NCBI RefSeq assembly: GCF_042693015.1
Contig: NZ_CP170544.1
Span: 3,596,001-3,660,000 of the forward strand
Length of the DNA: 64,000 nt
Reading direction: 5' to 3'
Source: Sphingomonas_E sp042693015
Lineage (GTDB): Bacteria > Pseudomonadota > Alphaproteobacteria > Sphingomonadales > Sphingomonadaceae
Below, piece by piece: positions 1 to 8,146 of the stretch. Under the pieces are notes generated by a model, which did no database searches, was not told where the DNA came from, and saw only the letters and a list, made by a program, of their open reading frames with translations. The stretch's first letter is position 1; the number at the start of each line of letters is the position of its first letter. The translations under genes were made by a program, and so were the position numbers.

Positions 1-1319
1 TCGTCCGCGAGGGCACGGGATATCGCCTGATCGGCGTGATTTACGACATTACCGCATCGCAGGAACAGGAAGCGCGCCTCCGCGAGCTCAACGACACCCT
101 GGAAATGCGGGTCGAGCGGGAAGTTTCGCGGCGACGGGCGACGGAAGATGCATTGCGGCAGGCACAGAAGATGGAAGCCGTCGGCCAGCTGACCGGTGGA
201 ATCGCGCATGATTTCAATAATCTCTTGACCGTGATCATCGGCAGTATCGACACGGTGCTTCGCCGGCTTGACGGTGCCGGCGAGCCGCGAATTCGCCGGT
301 CGCTTGATAATGCCATGATGGGGGCGGAGCGCGCTGCGTCGCTGACGCAGCGGCTTCTTGCCTTCTCGCGTCAGCAACCGCTCGATCCAAAGACGATCGA
401 TGCGGCAAAGCTGCTCTCGGGGATGTCGGATCTACTGACACGCTCCATTCCCGAAGCCATTGCCATTCAGATCGAGGCAGCGCCTGATCTATGGACCATC
501 GAGGCCGATCCGCATCAGCTCGAGAATGCGATTCTCAATCTCTCCGTCAATGCCCGCGATGCAATGCCTGAAGGCGGATCGCTGACAATCGATGCCCGCA
601 ATCTGCCCGCCGACGATGCCGGGATGGTCACCAATCTGGCTTGTGTGGATCATGTCATGATTTCCGTCTCGGACACGGGAACGGGCATGTCCTCCGAGAC
701 CGTGGCGAAGGTGTTCGACCCCTTCTTTACGACCAAGGAAGTGGGCAAGGGCACGGGCCTTGGTCTCTCGATGGTCTATGGCTTCGTCAAGCAATCGGGC
801 GGCCATGTCGCAATTGAATCGGTCGAGGGCGAGGGCACGACCGTACGCTTGTTCCTTGAGCGCACGCTGCCCGGCACACGGCAAGAGGCTGAAGGGCAGG
901 ATCAAAAACCCGAACTGGCTCGGCCTTCGGAAACCGTCCTCGTTGTCGAAGATGATGATGACGTGCGGGCTTACAGCGTCGGCGTCCTGCGCGAATTGGG
1001 ATACCGGGTGATCGAGGCGCATGACGGCGCCACCGCGATCCGTCTGCTCGAGCGTCGGGAGCGCGCAGTGCAACTCCTTTTGACCGACGTGGTCATGCCC
1101 AAGATGTCGGGTCGCGAGCTTTCAAGTACCGCACTCCAATTAACCCCTGGTCTGAAGGTCCTGTTCACGTCCGGGTACACGCGCGACGTGATCATGCGCG
1201 ACGGCAGGCTCGAGGCGGGCGTGGACCTGCTTTCGAAGCCTTTCACCTACGCGACGCTAGCAGCAAAGGTTCGCGAGCTGCTTGATCGTAGGGATAGTGA
1301 CGTACGCCAAGCGCTCTGA
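1..1319 (+). CDS. Hybrid sensor histidine kinase with C-terminal receiver domain (5' end outside window)
   Basis: Cytoplasmic signalling kinase: autophosphorylates on His and passes the phosphate to its own receiver Asp. The reading frame is open from base 3 and its first residues read like the end of a PAS domain (RLIGVIYDIT), so the GTG at 36 is probably internal and the true start lies upstream. In order: PAS tail, coiled linker, HisKA H-box (GIAHDFNNLL, His codon at 207), N-box (NLSVNARDAMPEGG), G1 (DTGTGM), G2 (GTGLGLSMVYG), then a receiver domain with acidic pocket (VVEDDDD), phospho-acceptor region (LLTDVVMPKMSG) and the conserved Lys (LLSKPF). Such kinases often feed stress or light responses in alphaproteobacteria; the input here is not visible. 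The next gene is convergent. Confidence 0.93.
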   Translation, partial: VREGTGYRLIGVIYDITASQEQEARLRELNDTLEMRVEREVSRRRATEDALRQAQKMEAVGQLTGGIAHDFNNLLTVIIGSIDTVLRRLDGAGEPRIRRSLDNAMMGAERAASLTQRLLAFSRQQPLDPKTIDAAKLLSGMSDLLTRSIPEAIAIQIEAAPDLWTIEADPHQLENAILNLSVNARDAMPEGGSLTIDARNLPADDAGMVTNLACVDHVMISVSDTGTGMSSETVAKVFDPFFTTKEVGKGTGLGLSMVYGFVKQSGGHVAIESVEGEGTTVRLFLERTLPGTRQEAEGQDQKPELARPSETVLVVEDDDDVRAYSVGVLRELGYRVIEAHDGATAIRLLERRERAVQLLLTDVVMPKMSGRELSSTALQLTPGLKVLFTSGYTRDVIMRDGRLEAGVDLLSKPFTYATLAAKVRELLDRRDSDVRQAL

Positions 1320-1392
1320 TAAATGACATTATCCATCGAGACGCTTGCCGGCCCCATGGCACGGTACCGTAGCCCGTCAAACGGTATGCGCG

Positions 1393-1620
1393 CTAAGTAG
1401 CGATTGCTGCGAGCCGCGCCGCCTGACGGTCCTGTACGACCAAGCGATCGCGAAGGCCTCTTGCTTCCTGTGCATATTGATCGGCAAAGCGAAGATACTC
1501 GGTCCTGATCGAGGGCTCTGCTATATCGGCAGCCATTGCCCGGCATTCGGCTTCCCGCCTTTCCAGAAAGTTCAAACGAAGAACTTCGACCATTGCAGAC
1601 GTCCCACTTTCGTTCGCCAT
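1393..1620 (-). CDS. Small hypothetical protein, 75 aa
   Basis: Unknown function. The sequence is helical and charged (ERREAECRAMAAD, then RFADQYAQEARGLRDRL), a pattern I associate with short conserved proteins of sphingomonads and rhizobia that carry an AECR...A..D..R.EYLRFA signature; this family memory is inference. The frame is open further upstream, with an alternative ATG at 1659 (88 aa) and a poor-looking extension to 1803; I choose 1620 because the conserved-looking part starts there, but no clear ribosome binding site decides it. Convergent with the kinase gene, 73 bp apart. Confidence 0.6.
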   Translation of the reverse strand: MANESGTSAMVEVLRLNFLERREAECRAMAADIAEPSIRTEYLRFADQYAQEARGLRDRLVVQDRQAARLAAIAT

Positions 1621-1959
1621 CGACGCTTCGCCAACTCGGCAGGATAGTCCGAGTTCCATATCCCGATATTCGTCGGGACAATTAAGGATGATCCGGATTT
1701 CGCCGCTGATGAAAATTCGGCAGGTCATCGAGGATATTGCGCCCAGCTTTGTTCTTTTTTTATGTTCGCGAGAGAAGCGACGATAACAAGCGTACCGCAT
1801 CAAGTGGAGCTTCCAATGCGGCTCAAGGCAAGGAGGATGTTGGGCTTTTACACTAAGCGATGCTCGGCAATAAAAGCGGACGGTCCCGATTTAGGAAGCG
1901 TGGTCCGGCGCGCTTATGCCAGCAAGGGGGGGCAACAGCCGAAGGGCCACGGGGCGCGA

Positions 1960-2736
1960 TCAGACGCGCTCCACCGACACGCTCTGGCTATTCAGCATCG
2001 TCCGCCCGAACGCGGTCATGAAGGCAATATCGGCGGCGTCTCGTCCTACGCCGATCTTGGCCATGTCCCGCTCCCTGGCCATGCCGGTCGCATCGACCAG
2101 ATGCCAGGCGCCCCCGAGGAAAATCTCGGCAACCGCATGAAAGTCCGGTGGATCCACGCCAAGCGCGTATACGCTAGCAATGCGCGCGGGAATCCCGGCG
2201 GCCCGCGCCAGCGTGATCATGACGTGAGCATAATCCCGGCAAATGCCCTGTCGCTTGACGAAGGTTTCGAGCGCGGTGGTGCCGCAATTGCTGGAACCCG
2301 AAACGTAAGCGATATGGCCCGCAATCCAGTCGCGCATGGCAACGACCTTGGCTCCGCCGGTGAGGTCGCCAAATTCAGCATCCACGAAGGGCTGGAACTG
2401 GTCCGACGGGCAATAGCGCGACGCCATCAGATACTGGACGGTCTCGCCGGGCAACTGATGGGGAGGGATGACATCCAGATTGGCACAGTCGCCAAGCAGG
2501 CGCTCGATCGTAACGGTGGCCTGATAATCGACGAGCAACTGACCCTGGACACGCAGCCAGATGCGCTCGCCGATCATGTCCTGGGCGGGGACCCTCGCAA
2601 AATGCTCGGTCGGGCTGATCTCGATATTGGCGCTCTCTACCGTCTGCTCCGGGATCAGGGCAGCCTCGATGTGCAGTAGGATGTCGGTGGGCTGCTCGAA
2701 CGCATAATCGAGCTGGGCGCGGATCCTGAGAGTCAT
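1960..2736 (-). CDS. Transglutaminase-like cysteine peptidase family protein
   Basis: 258-aa protein of the bacterial transglutaminase/protease-like superfamily. A beta-rich N-terminal half is followed by the core with Cys166 (QGICRDYAH), His200 (PDFHAVAEIFL) and Asp215 (HLVDATG), so the catalytic triad is complete. No signal peptide, hence cytoplasmic. The ATG at 2736 is chosen over longer readings because it overlaps the stop of the upstream gene in ATGA, which implies translational coupling, and because the N-terminal extension looks like shadow translation. It is the last gene of a hemerythrin / phasin-like / transglutaminase operon. Two further homologues lie at 4747 and 5693. Substrate unknown. 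Confidence 0.88.
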   Translation of the reverse strand: MTLRIRAQLDYAFEQPTDILLHIEAALIPEQTVESANIEISPTEHFARVPAQDMIGERIWLRVQGQLLVDYQATVTIERLLGDCANLDVIPPHQLPGETVQYLMASRYCPSDQFQPFVDAEFGDLTGGAKVVAMRDWIAGHIAYVSGSSNCGTTALETFVKRQGICRDYAHVMITLARAAGIPARIASVYALGVDPPDFHAVAEIFLGGAWHLVDATGMARERDMAKIGVGRDAADIAFMTAFGRTMLNSQSVSVERV

Positions 2737-3251
2737 GATCTCTTGCGCTTGGACCGGGTGCGGCCAAGGCGTCGCGCATTGGCAGTCGCCGTTTTGTGAA
2801 CCGGCGCCAGCGCCGAGCCGCTCATCCGCGCGCTGGCATCCGCGGAATCCAGCGCATAGTCGCCGACGCCCGCGGCAAAGGCAGCAAACTCGGCCGGTGT
2901 CAGCATTCGTCCGGCCATCATCATGCCACCCATGCGCTGGGCCTGCGCCCACCAGGCCGTCTGGATCTTGCCCATGTCGGCCAGCACCGAATGGCCGCTT
3001 CGGCCGAACGCCTCGAGTTTCTCCGGCACCATCTTCGACAGCTCGGCGAGATCGGCGGTCATGGGTGACCGTGCCGCGCTGGCGATCAGACCCGTACGCG
3101 CATCCAGGACCGTCGCCGAGGCCCCCAGCGTCTCGACCGCGCGGATCCAGGTTTGCTGCATGTCGAGGCCGGCGGCCATCACGCGCGACCAGCTGGCATA
3201 GGGATTGATCATGCTCGGATCCTCGGGGCCGCGGTATGGAATTTTCGGCAT
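2733..3251 (-). CDS. Hypothetical protein, possibly phasin-like
   Basis: 172 aa, not firmly recognised. It is mostly amphipathic helix with Ala/Met-rich stretches (SWSRVMAAGLDMQQTWIRAVETL; QAQRMGGMMMAGRML) and ends in a very basic tail (RTRSKRKRS). Helical Ala-rich proteins of this size with WxxAW-type segments are often polyhydroxybutyrate granule phasins, so phasin-like is a reasonable guess and no more. It starts 9 bp after the hemerythrin stop and its own stop overlaps the transglutaminase ATG, so the three genes are one transcription unit. The basic tail could bind nucleic acid or an acidic surface. Confidence 0.7.
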   Translation of the reverse strand: MPKIPYRGPEDPSMINPYASWSRVMAAGLDMQQTWIRAVETLGASATVLDARTGLIASAARSPMTADLAELSKMVPEKLEAFGRSGHSVLADMGKIQTAWWAQAQRMGGMMMAGRMLTPAEFAAFAAGVGDYALDSADASARMSGSALAPVHKTATANARRLGRTRSKRKRS

Positions 3252-3260
3252 TGGTGACCG

Positions 3261-3791
3261 TCAGGCGACCGGCTCTCCGAGCTCGATCTCGACGGCAGAA
3301 AGGGTACGCGCCTTGGGTGTCGGAAGGCCGTTCGCGTCGAACTCCTTCTTGAGCGCCGCCTTGCGCTCCGCCATTGCCGCGCCGAGCGCAACCAGGTCGA
3401 CATCCGTGTCACGCGCCTGTGCGAACATGCCCTCCTTCGGCCTTTCCTCCTCTTCGACATGGTGGTCGATCTCTTCGGAGAGCACCGTGACCTTGGCCTC
3501 GAAGAAATCCTCGCCCGGCTCGCCGTTGATGATCTGGCCGATCATCAACTTGGCGCCATCATGCTCGACATAGGCCTCGTCGAGGGTGTCGTCGTCGATC
3601 TTGCCCTTGAGCGCTGGATAGAAGAGCTCCTCCTCGATCATCGTGTGGATGACGAGTTCGGTACAGATCTGGGTCGCGAGTTTCTTCTGCTTGGGCTTCG
3701 AGCTGGTCGCATCGAACTCCTCAAACAGAGCTTCGACCGCGCGATGATCGGCTTTCAACAGCGCGATCGCATCCTGACCGGATTTGGCCAT
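3261..3791 (-). CDS. Hemerythrin domain-containing protein
   Basis: 176-aa four-helix-bundle protein of the HHE/hemerythrin family, expected to bind a di-iron centre and sense or store O2, NO or iron. Candidate ligands are spaced as in the family: His16 (KADHRAVE), His49 and Glu53 (LVIHTMIEEELFYPAL), His77 (VEHDGAK), and His110/His111 with Glu115 (EIDHHVEEEE). The last third is charged and probably extended. It is the first gene of the operon reading to 1960. Upstream (3792-3949) I find no EcfG-type promoter, unlike csbD and glsB. Similar proteins are common stress-regulon members in sphingomonads, which fits the neighbourhood. Confidence 0.92.
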   Translation of the reverse strand: MAKSGQDAIALLKADHRAVEALFEEFDATSSKPKQKKLATQICTELVIHTMIEEELFYPALKGKIDDDTLDEAYVEHDGAKLMIGQIINGEPGEDFFEAKVTVLSEEIDHHVEEEERPKEGMFAQARDTDVDLVALGAAMAERKAALKKEFDANGLPTPKARTLSAVEIELGEPVA

Positions 3792-3949
3792 GCGTCATTC
3801 CTTCTCAGAGTGGGTCGGGAGTGTCCCTGCCTTCACCCCACAACCCGCGAGCGCAGGCTTTGGTGCCGGTACTGGAATCACTTTCAGCACGAGGCGGCAT
3901 TTTTGTCCTGTCGGGGCCGAGCGAACGAAGGAGAGATCCTTTTGCTATC

Positions 3950-4729
3950 TCAGGGACGATAGCGGAGGGCGGCCGTCAGGGCTCGTGCGAGGATGGCGCT
4001 CCATCGCGCCTGTCCGTCATCGACTTCGATGACGTCCTGCCGGACTTCGAGTTCGACGTAAGGAAGTTTCCTCGGATAGGCATGGCGCGGCACTGTGTGA
4101 TCCGTTCGGTCCATCCGATAGGGCTCATTGCCGCCGATCGCGTCACGAAACTCCCGACGAAGCCCGGCGAGGACGCGATGGGCAAAGCCGGTCTCCCCGC
4201 CATCGTGGAGGACCCCAACCGACCACGGCCGAGGAATCGATGAAAGCCGGGGTGTGAAGCTGTGCAACGACACCAGCACGGGGGTGTACCCGCCCGCCAC
4301 ACGGCGATCGATCTCGGCGGCGATGGCGAGGTGATAGGGCTCGTGGATGGCTGCAACGCGCTCGGCCCGATCATGGGCCGTGAGCCCGTCGTTGCCGGCA
4401 ATGAAGGTTCCGTCGGACCATATCGGCATGGCGTCCGTGCGTTTGGGATCCCGATTGCAGTCAACTACCAGCCGCGAATAGGCCTGGTAGAGGAAGGCTG
4501 CATCGATACGTGCCGCCATTTGCTCTCCCAGGCTTTGGACGCCGATGTCCCAAGCAATATGTCGCGTCCGGTCCGACAGACTGAGGCCGAGATCCGCTAG
4601 CTTTTTAGGAATGGCCCGCCCGGCATGGTCACCGATCAGAAGGAACGGAGAGCGGCCGCCTGAGTTCAGACTTTGCACGGGTGCAGGGTCATCGGCACCG
4701 AGCAGCCCCTCGCGGCCATGCCGCGTCAT
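3950..4729 (-). CDS. N-formylglutamate amidohydrolase family protein
   Basis: 259-aa cytoplasmic hydrolase. The family (HutG/FGase type) releases formate or an amino acid from N-formylglutamate-like amides with a zinc centre. Diagnostic pieces: DHAGRAIP near residue 33, HIAWDIGV near 57, YSRLVVDCNRDP near 84, LVSLHSFTPRL near 153 and YVELEVRQD near 225. There are no other histidine-degradation genes nearby. Instead it starts 17 bp from a divergent transglutaminase-like gene; families of this type occur together in peptide-modifying gene clusters, so an amide-bond role in that pathway is more likely than histidine catabolism (inference). Confidence 0.87.
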   Translation of the reverse strand: MTRHGREGLLGADDPAPVQSLNSGGRSPFLLIGDHAGRAIPKKLADLGLSLSDRTRHIAWDIGVQSLGEQMAARIDAAFLYQAYSRLVVDCNRDPKRTDAMPIWSDGTFIAGNDGLTAHDRAERVAAIHEPYHLAIAAEIDRRVAGGYTPVLVSLHSFTPRLSSIPRPWSVGVLHDGGETGFAHRVLAGLRREFRDAIGGNEPYRMDRTDHTVPRHAYPRKLPYVELEVRQDVIEVDDGQARWSAILARALTAALRYRP

Positions 4730-4746
4730 CGGGACATCACCTCGTC

Positions 4747-5679
4747 ATGCCGTTGTTGAGCATCCGTCACGTCACCCAATATGAGTATCGCCAACCCGTT
4801 TCCTTCGGCGAGCATCGCATCATGGCGCGGCCGCGCGAGAGCTATGACCAGCATCTGATCCATGCCCGGCTCGAGATCGACCCCGAGCCATCCGAGCTGC
4901 GCTGGCTCCATGATGTCTTTGGAAACTCAGTGGCGATCGCCCGGTTCAATCACCGCGCCACGAAATTGTGCGTGGCGAGCCATGTCCGGCTCGATCATGC
5001 CCCGCTCGCAGGCGACCAGATCGACATCGAGGACTACGCCCGCTGCTTTCCCTTCACCTATTCGTCCGAGGACATGCCAGACCTTTTGCGTTCGATCGAG
5101 CGCCATTATCTCGACCCCTCGCGCAAGATCGACACATGGGCCCGGCACTTCGTGCGGGATGATGCCAAGACCGAAACGCTCGCCATGCTCGGCGACATTG
5201 CTGCGAGCATCAAAAGAGACTTCACCTATGTCCCCCGGCACGCCAAGGGGACGCAGACACCGATCGAGACGCTCGAAAAGCGCCAGGGCACGTGCCGCGA
5301 TTTTGCTGTGCTGATGATTGAGGCCGTCCGCGCGCTCGGCTTCGCGGCGCGGTTCGTATCCGGCTATGTCTATAATCCATCGCGCGGCGAAGGTCGGGTG
5401 GGCGGCGGCAACACGCACGCCTGGGTCCGCATCTTTCTGCCGGGGTCTGGCTGGGTGGAGTTCGACCCCACCAACGGGATTGTCGGCAATCGCGGCCTAG
5501 TCCGGGTGGCAGTCGCGCGCGATCCCTATCAGGCTATCCCCTTGTCGGGCACGTTCATGGGTCTTCCCGGCAGCTATATCGGCATGAAGCTCGACGTCGA
5601 GATCCGTCTGGACCCGACGGCTCTCTCCGGCGTTTCCATTGCGCCGCTCGCCGTCAACAGCCGTAACGGCGCCCCTTGA
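4747..5679 (+). CDS. Transglutaminase family protein with N-terminal beta domain
   Basis: 310 aa. Bacterial transglutaminase N-terminal domain (about residues 1-85, opening LSIRHVTQYEYRQPV) followed by the papain-like transglutaminase core with Cys183 (QGTCRDFAVLMIEA), His224 (GNTHAWVRIFL) and Asp240 (WVEFDPTNG); the triad is intact. No signal peptide. The ATG at 4747 is preferred over the upstream frame because the family begins exactly with this beta strand. It is divergent from the N-formylglutamate amidohydrolase (17 bp) and followed 13 bp later by another homologue, likely co-transcribed. The family cleaves or forms amide bonds in peptides; substrate unknown. Confidence 0.92.
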   Translation: MPLLSIRHVTQYEYRQPVSFGEHRIMARPRESYDQHLIHARLEIDPEPSELRWLHDVFGNSVAIARFNHRATKLCVASHVRLDHAPLAGDQIDIEDYARCFPFTYSSEDMPDLLRSIERHYLDPSRKIDTWARHFVRDDAKTETLAMLGDIAASIKRDFTYVPRHAKGTQTPIETLEKRQGTCRDFAVLMIEAVRALGFAARFVSGYVYNPSRGEGRVGGGNTHAWVRIFLPGSGWVEFDPTNGIVGNRGLVRVAVARDPYQAIPLSGTFMGLPGSYIGMKLDVEIRLDPTALSGVSIAPLAVNSRNGAP

Positions 5680-5692
5680 GGAAATTGCCCTG

Positions 5693-6508
5693 ATGCTCAT
5701 CCGCGCCGGTTATGAGATCCGCTTCGAAGCCGAAGCATCGACAGCAATGCTCGCCATGCTGAGCATTCACCCTTCCCGCAACAAGGACCTGCAGTCGCCG
5801 CATCGGATCGAGGTTTCCCCCGACATCCCGATCTACGATTATGTCGATGCTTATGGAAACATCTGCTCGCGGCTGACCGTGCCTGCTGGCGGTGTGACGC
5901 TTACCACTGACTTTACGATAGAGGACGACGGCCAACCCGATGCGGAGCCGGCCTATGTCCCGCAAGAGCCTGTGGAGGCGCTTCCCGACGACATCCTCGT
6001 CTATCTCCTGGGCAGCCGATATTGTGAAACCGACCGCCTGATGGACGCTGCCTGGGCACAATTCGCAGGGTTCCCGTCCGGTCGTGCCTGCGTGGAAGCG
6101 ATCGTCGACTATGTCCATAACCATATCCGCTTCGACTATGAGCATGCCCGGTCCGACAAGACGGCGTGGAATGTCTACCAGGAGCAGGAAGGGGTCTGCC
6201 GGGACTTTGCCCATCTGGCGGTCACGCTGTGCCGATGCATGAACATCCCGGCCCGTTATTGCACGGGCTATCTCGGCGATATCGGCGTCCCTCCGGTCGA
6301 CGCGCCGATGGATTTCAGTGCCTGGTTCGAAGCGTATCTTGATGGCGACTGGTACACTTTCGATGCTCGCCACAATCGGCGTCGGATCGGTCGCATCCTT
6401 ATGGCGTGCGGACGGGACGCCATCGACACGGCGCTGACCACCGCCTTTGGGCCTGCCGAACTGGTATCTTTCCAGGTGCATACCGAAGAGGTCGAGACGG
6501 TCACTTAG
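5693..6508 (+). CDS. Transglutaminase-like family protein with Ser in place of the catalytic His
   Basis: 271 aa, homologous to the previous gene but of another subfamily. N-terminal beta domain (LIRAGYEIRFEAEASTAML) and transglutaminase core with Cys169 (QEGVCRDFAHLAVTLCR) and Asp224 (WYTFDARHN). At the expected His position the sequence reads PMDFSAWFEAYL, that is Ser209, so the classical Cys-His-Asp triad is incomplete. From memory this DFSAW form recurs in the subfamily, so it may be a subfamily trait rather than local damage. Starts 13 bp after the previous stop, so the two are probably one operon. Confidence 0.88.
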   Translation: MLIRAGYEIRFEAEASTAMLAMLSIHPSRNKDLQSPHRIEVSPDIPIYDYVDAYGNICSRLTVPAGGVTLTTDFTIEDDGQPDAEPAYVPQEPVEALPDDILVYLLGSRYCETDRLMDAAWAQFAGFPSGRACVEAIVDYVHNHIRFDYEHARSDKTAWNVYQEQEGVCRDFAHLAVTLCRCMNIPARYCTGYLGDIGVPPVDAPMDFSAWFEAYLDGDWYTFDARHNRRRIGRILMACGRDAIDTALTTAFGPAELVSFQVHTEEVETVT

Positions 6509-6678
6509 ACCCGTATCCGTCATCGTCTTGCGGGATGCGGCTATCTCGCCAGTCCGCTATTCTATCCGCCGCCGGATTAATTGTTGCCGAATACAACTCA
6601 ACCCCGGTTGAATGGATCCACGGGGAGCACGCGGGTAACAAGTGAACGACCGTCACGAAGCACGCTCTTCGCGGCGGA

Positions 6679-6727
6679 AACTGATGCCGTGTATGCCCAT
6701 TTGCGAGGGCACAATGCGGCATCAGTT
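6679..6727. terminator. Nested hairpin between convergent genes
   Basis: Perfect 11-bp arms (AACTGATGCCG / CGGCATCAGTT) enclose a second stem (TGCCC / GGGCA). It lies 43 bp past the csbD stop and 170 bp past the third transglutaminase gene. There is no long T run, only TTT on the minus side, so terminator function, probably for csbD, is inferred. Confidence 0.4.
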
Positions 6728-6769
6728 CAGTGTGTCTCGGCGATCCGAAACAATTCTGCCGTTTGCCGA

Positions 6770-6940
6770 TCAGATATCGTCGCCCAGTGCGCCCTTGACC
6801 TTGCCTTCAAGCTGCTGAGCCTTGCCCTTCACCTCCTGGGCGGCGCCTTCATCGCGCGTTTCGGGATTATCGGATTTCTGCTTGGCCTTGCCGATCGCCT
6901 CGTTGACGTTGCCTTTGATCTTGTCAGTAAGTTCACCCAT
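6770..6940 (-). CDS. csbD: CsbD family stress response protein
   Basis: 56-aa protein. It opens MGELTDKIKGNVNEAIGKAK and continues with KSDNPETRDEGAAQEVKGKA and QLEGKVKGALGD, the two K-G-x2-xE-x-xGK repeats typical of CsbD. This family is a small, highly charged, heat-stable, probably disordered cytoplasmic protein induced by general stress in many bacteria; its molecular role is unknown. A clear ribosome binding site (AAAGGAG) lies 9 bases before the ATG. An EcfG-type promoter with exact -35 and -10 elements lies directly upstream, so general-stress control is well supported. Confidence 0.92.
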   Translation of the reverse strand: MGELTDKIKGNVNEAIGKAKQKSDNPETRDEGAAQEVKGKAQQLEGKVKGALGDDI

Positions 6941-6968
6941 CGAACATCTCCTTTGTGGTATTTCCTGA

Positions 6969-6994
6969 AACGAATTGTGGGACCTGACCGTTCC
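6969..6994 (-). promoter_or_regulatory. EcfG (general stress sigma factor) promoter for csbD
   Basis: Read on the minus strand: GGAAC, 17-base spacer, CGTT. This matches the published alphaproteobacterial EcfG consensus GGAAC-N16/17-CGTT exactly. The -10 lies 29 bases before the csbD ATG, leaving a short leader that carries the Shine-Dalgarno sequence. The rest of the 282-bp gap to 7222 shows no other feature. Confidence 0.85.
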
Positions 6995-7222
6995 TGAAAA
7001 TCCACTCCGGTGCCCAAGGATTTAACCGGAAAGGACGAGTTGCCGGCGACGGTTGTGCAAGCGGCGCTCGAGACAGCACACGCCTTTCCACCTGGGTGGT
7101 GGCGCTTTCCCTTGTCCCGTTCGGATTTCGTCGGGCATCTCCGAGCTGCGGCTGTCCGCGCGCTTCGCAGCCCTGGTCAGCATTGGTTGGTCGAGGTCCG
7201 ATTTATGAACGGAATCCGCTAT

Positions 7223-8146
7223 TCAGATCGGGCGCAGCTCGCGCACGAGGGCACGTCGAAGCAGCCGGTCCTCAAGCGAGTAGTAAATGAAGATGTCCGG
7301 CTGATGATCGAGCAATGAAGCGGCGAATGCGATATCGATCCCCGCGCGCTCCTTTGGCGGCGGCGGCACAAGAAGCGGTTCGATGCAGCGATCGACCACT
7401 TTCGTGAAATTCTCATCGAACGCAATCCAGCCGATGCGCCAGCGGGCATCGGCGGTCGAGCCGTTATAGAACATCACGGGCGGCTTACCTTCACGCGAGA
7501 GTATCGGGCCCGTCGAGAGATGCCATGAATCCCAGAGATCGGGGCGGATCGAGAAGGGGTCTTCGACGACGTTCCAAGGCCCCGTTGATCGATCGGCCAG
7601 CGCCAGCCCGATGCGCGAGGCGTTGTCCTTCGCGTATTCATAAAACATCCGGTAGCGGCCGTCGGCACCCTGCGCGACCGTCGCCTCCTTGATATTGCCT
7701 TCGCCCTCGGGCGCCTTGAGCAGGACCTTTTTCTTCGTCAGGTGCCGCAAATCCGCTCCGGCGGCGATCAGGAGCGATCCCTGTTTGCGCCTGGTGTCCA
7801 CGCCCGTATAGAATACGAGCAGGTGCGGCTTGTGGTCGATTACCACGGTAGGATCCTCGACCCCGCCGGCATCGGCAGCGTCCGGCCCGGGGGCGATGGC
7901 GGGCGAGGACTTCATTTTGAAGAACAAACCATCGCTCGATTCGCCCGCATAGATGGTTCCGGTTGCATCGCTGGGACCGAGCGGGTTGTCGAGCACTCGG
8001 ACGAGCAGATGCATGCGGCCCTCGGCCTCCCAGACATAGGGGCTCATCAGGTCGTGGCCGGCAAGCAATCCGTCGGGTCGCTGGGCGATGTCGAGTTGCA
8101 CCACGTCGATACGTTCGACGGCATAATCGAGCAGCATCTTCCTCAT
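7223..8146 (-). CDS. Glycosidase / glycoside phosphorylase-like protein (GH130/GH43 five-bladed propeller type)
   Basis: 307-aa cytoplasmic protein. Blade-like repeats with MSPYVWEAEGRMHLLVRV, then GGVEDPTVV (the GxEDP signature of GH130-type propellers), LVFYTGVD, YRMFYEYAKDNASRIGLA, WHLSTGPIL and PVMFYNGST. GH130 members phosphorolyse or hydrolyse beta-mannosidic or related bonds; the substrate cannot be read here. Its ATG overlaps the stop of the upstream SDR gene (ATGA), so the two enzymes are co-translated and probably act on the same sugar or glycoside. GH43-like arabinanase folds are the alternative. Family assignment is firm at superfamily level only. Confidence 0.8.
   Translation of the reverse strand: MRKMLLDYAVERIDVVQLDIAQRPDGLLAGHDLMSPYVWEAEGRMHLLVRVLDNPLGPSDATGTIYAGESSDGLFFKMKSSPAIAPGPDAADAGGVEDPTVVIDHKPHLLVFYTGVDTRRKQGSLLIAAGADLRHLTKKKVLLKAPEGEGNIKEATVAQGADGRYRMFYEYAKDNASRIGLALADRSTGPWNVVEDPFSIRPDLWDSWHLSTGPILSREGKPPVMFYNGSTADARWRIGWIAFDENFTKVVDRCIEPLLVPPPPKERAGIDIAFAASLLDHQPDIFIYYSLEDRLLRRALVRELRPI

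Noticed and set aside
1960..2952. Longer start for the first transglutaminase gene
   Set aside because: The extension is antisense-like low-quality sequence over the phasin-like gene; ATGA coupling supports 2736.
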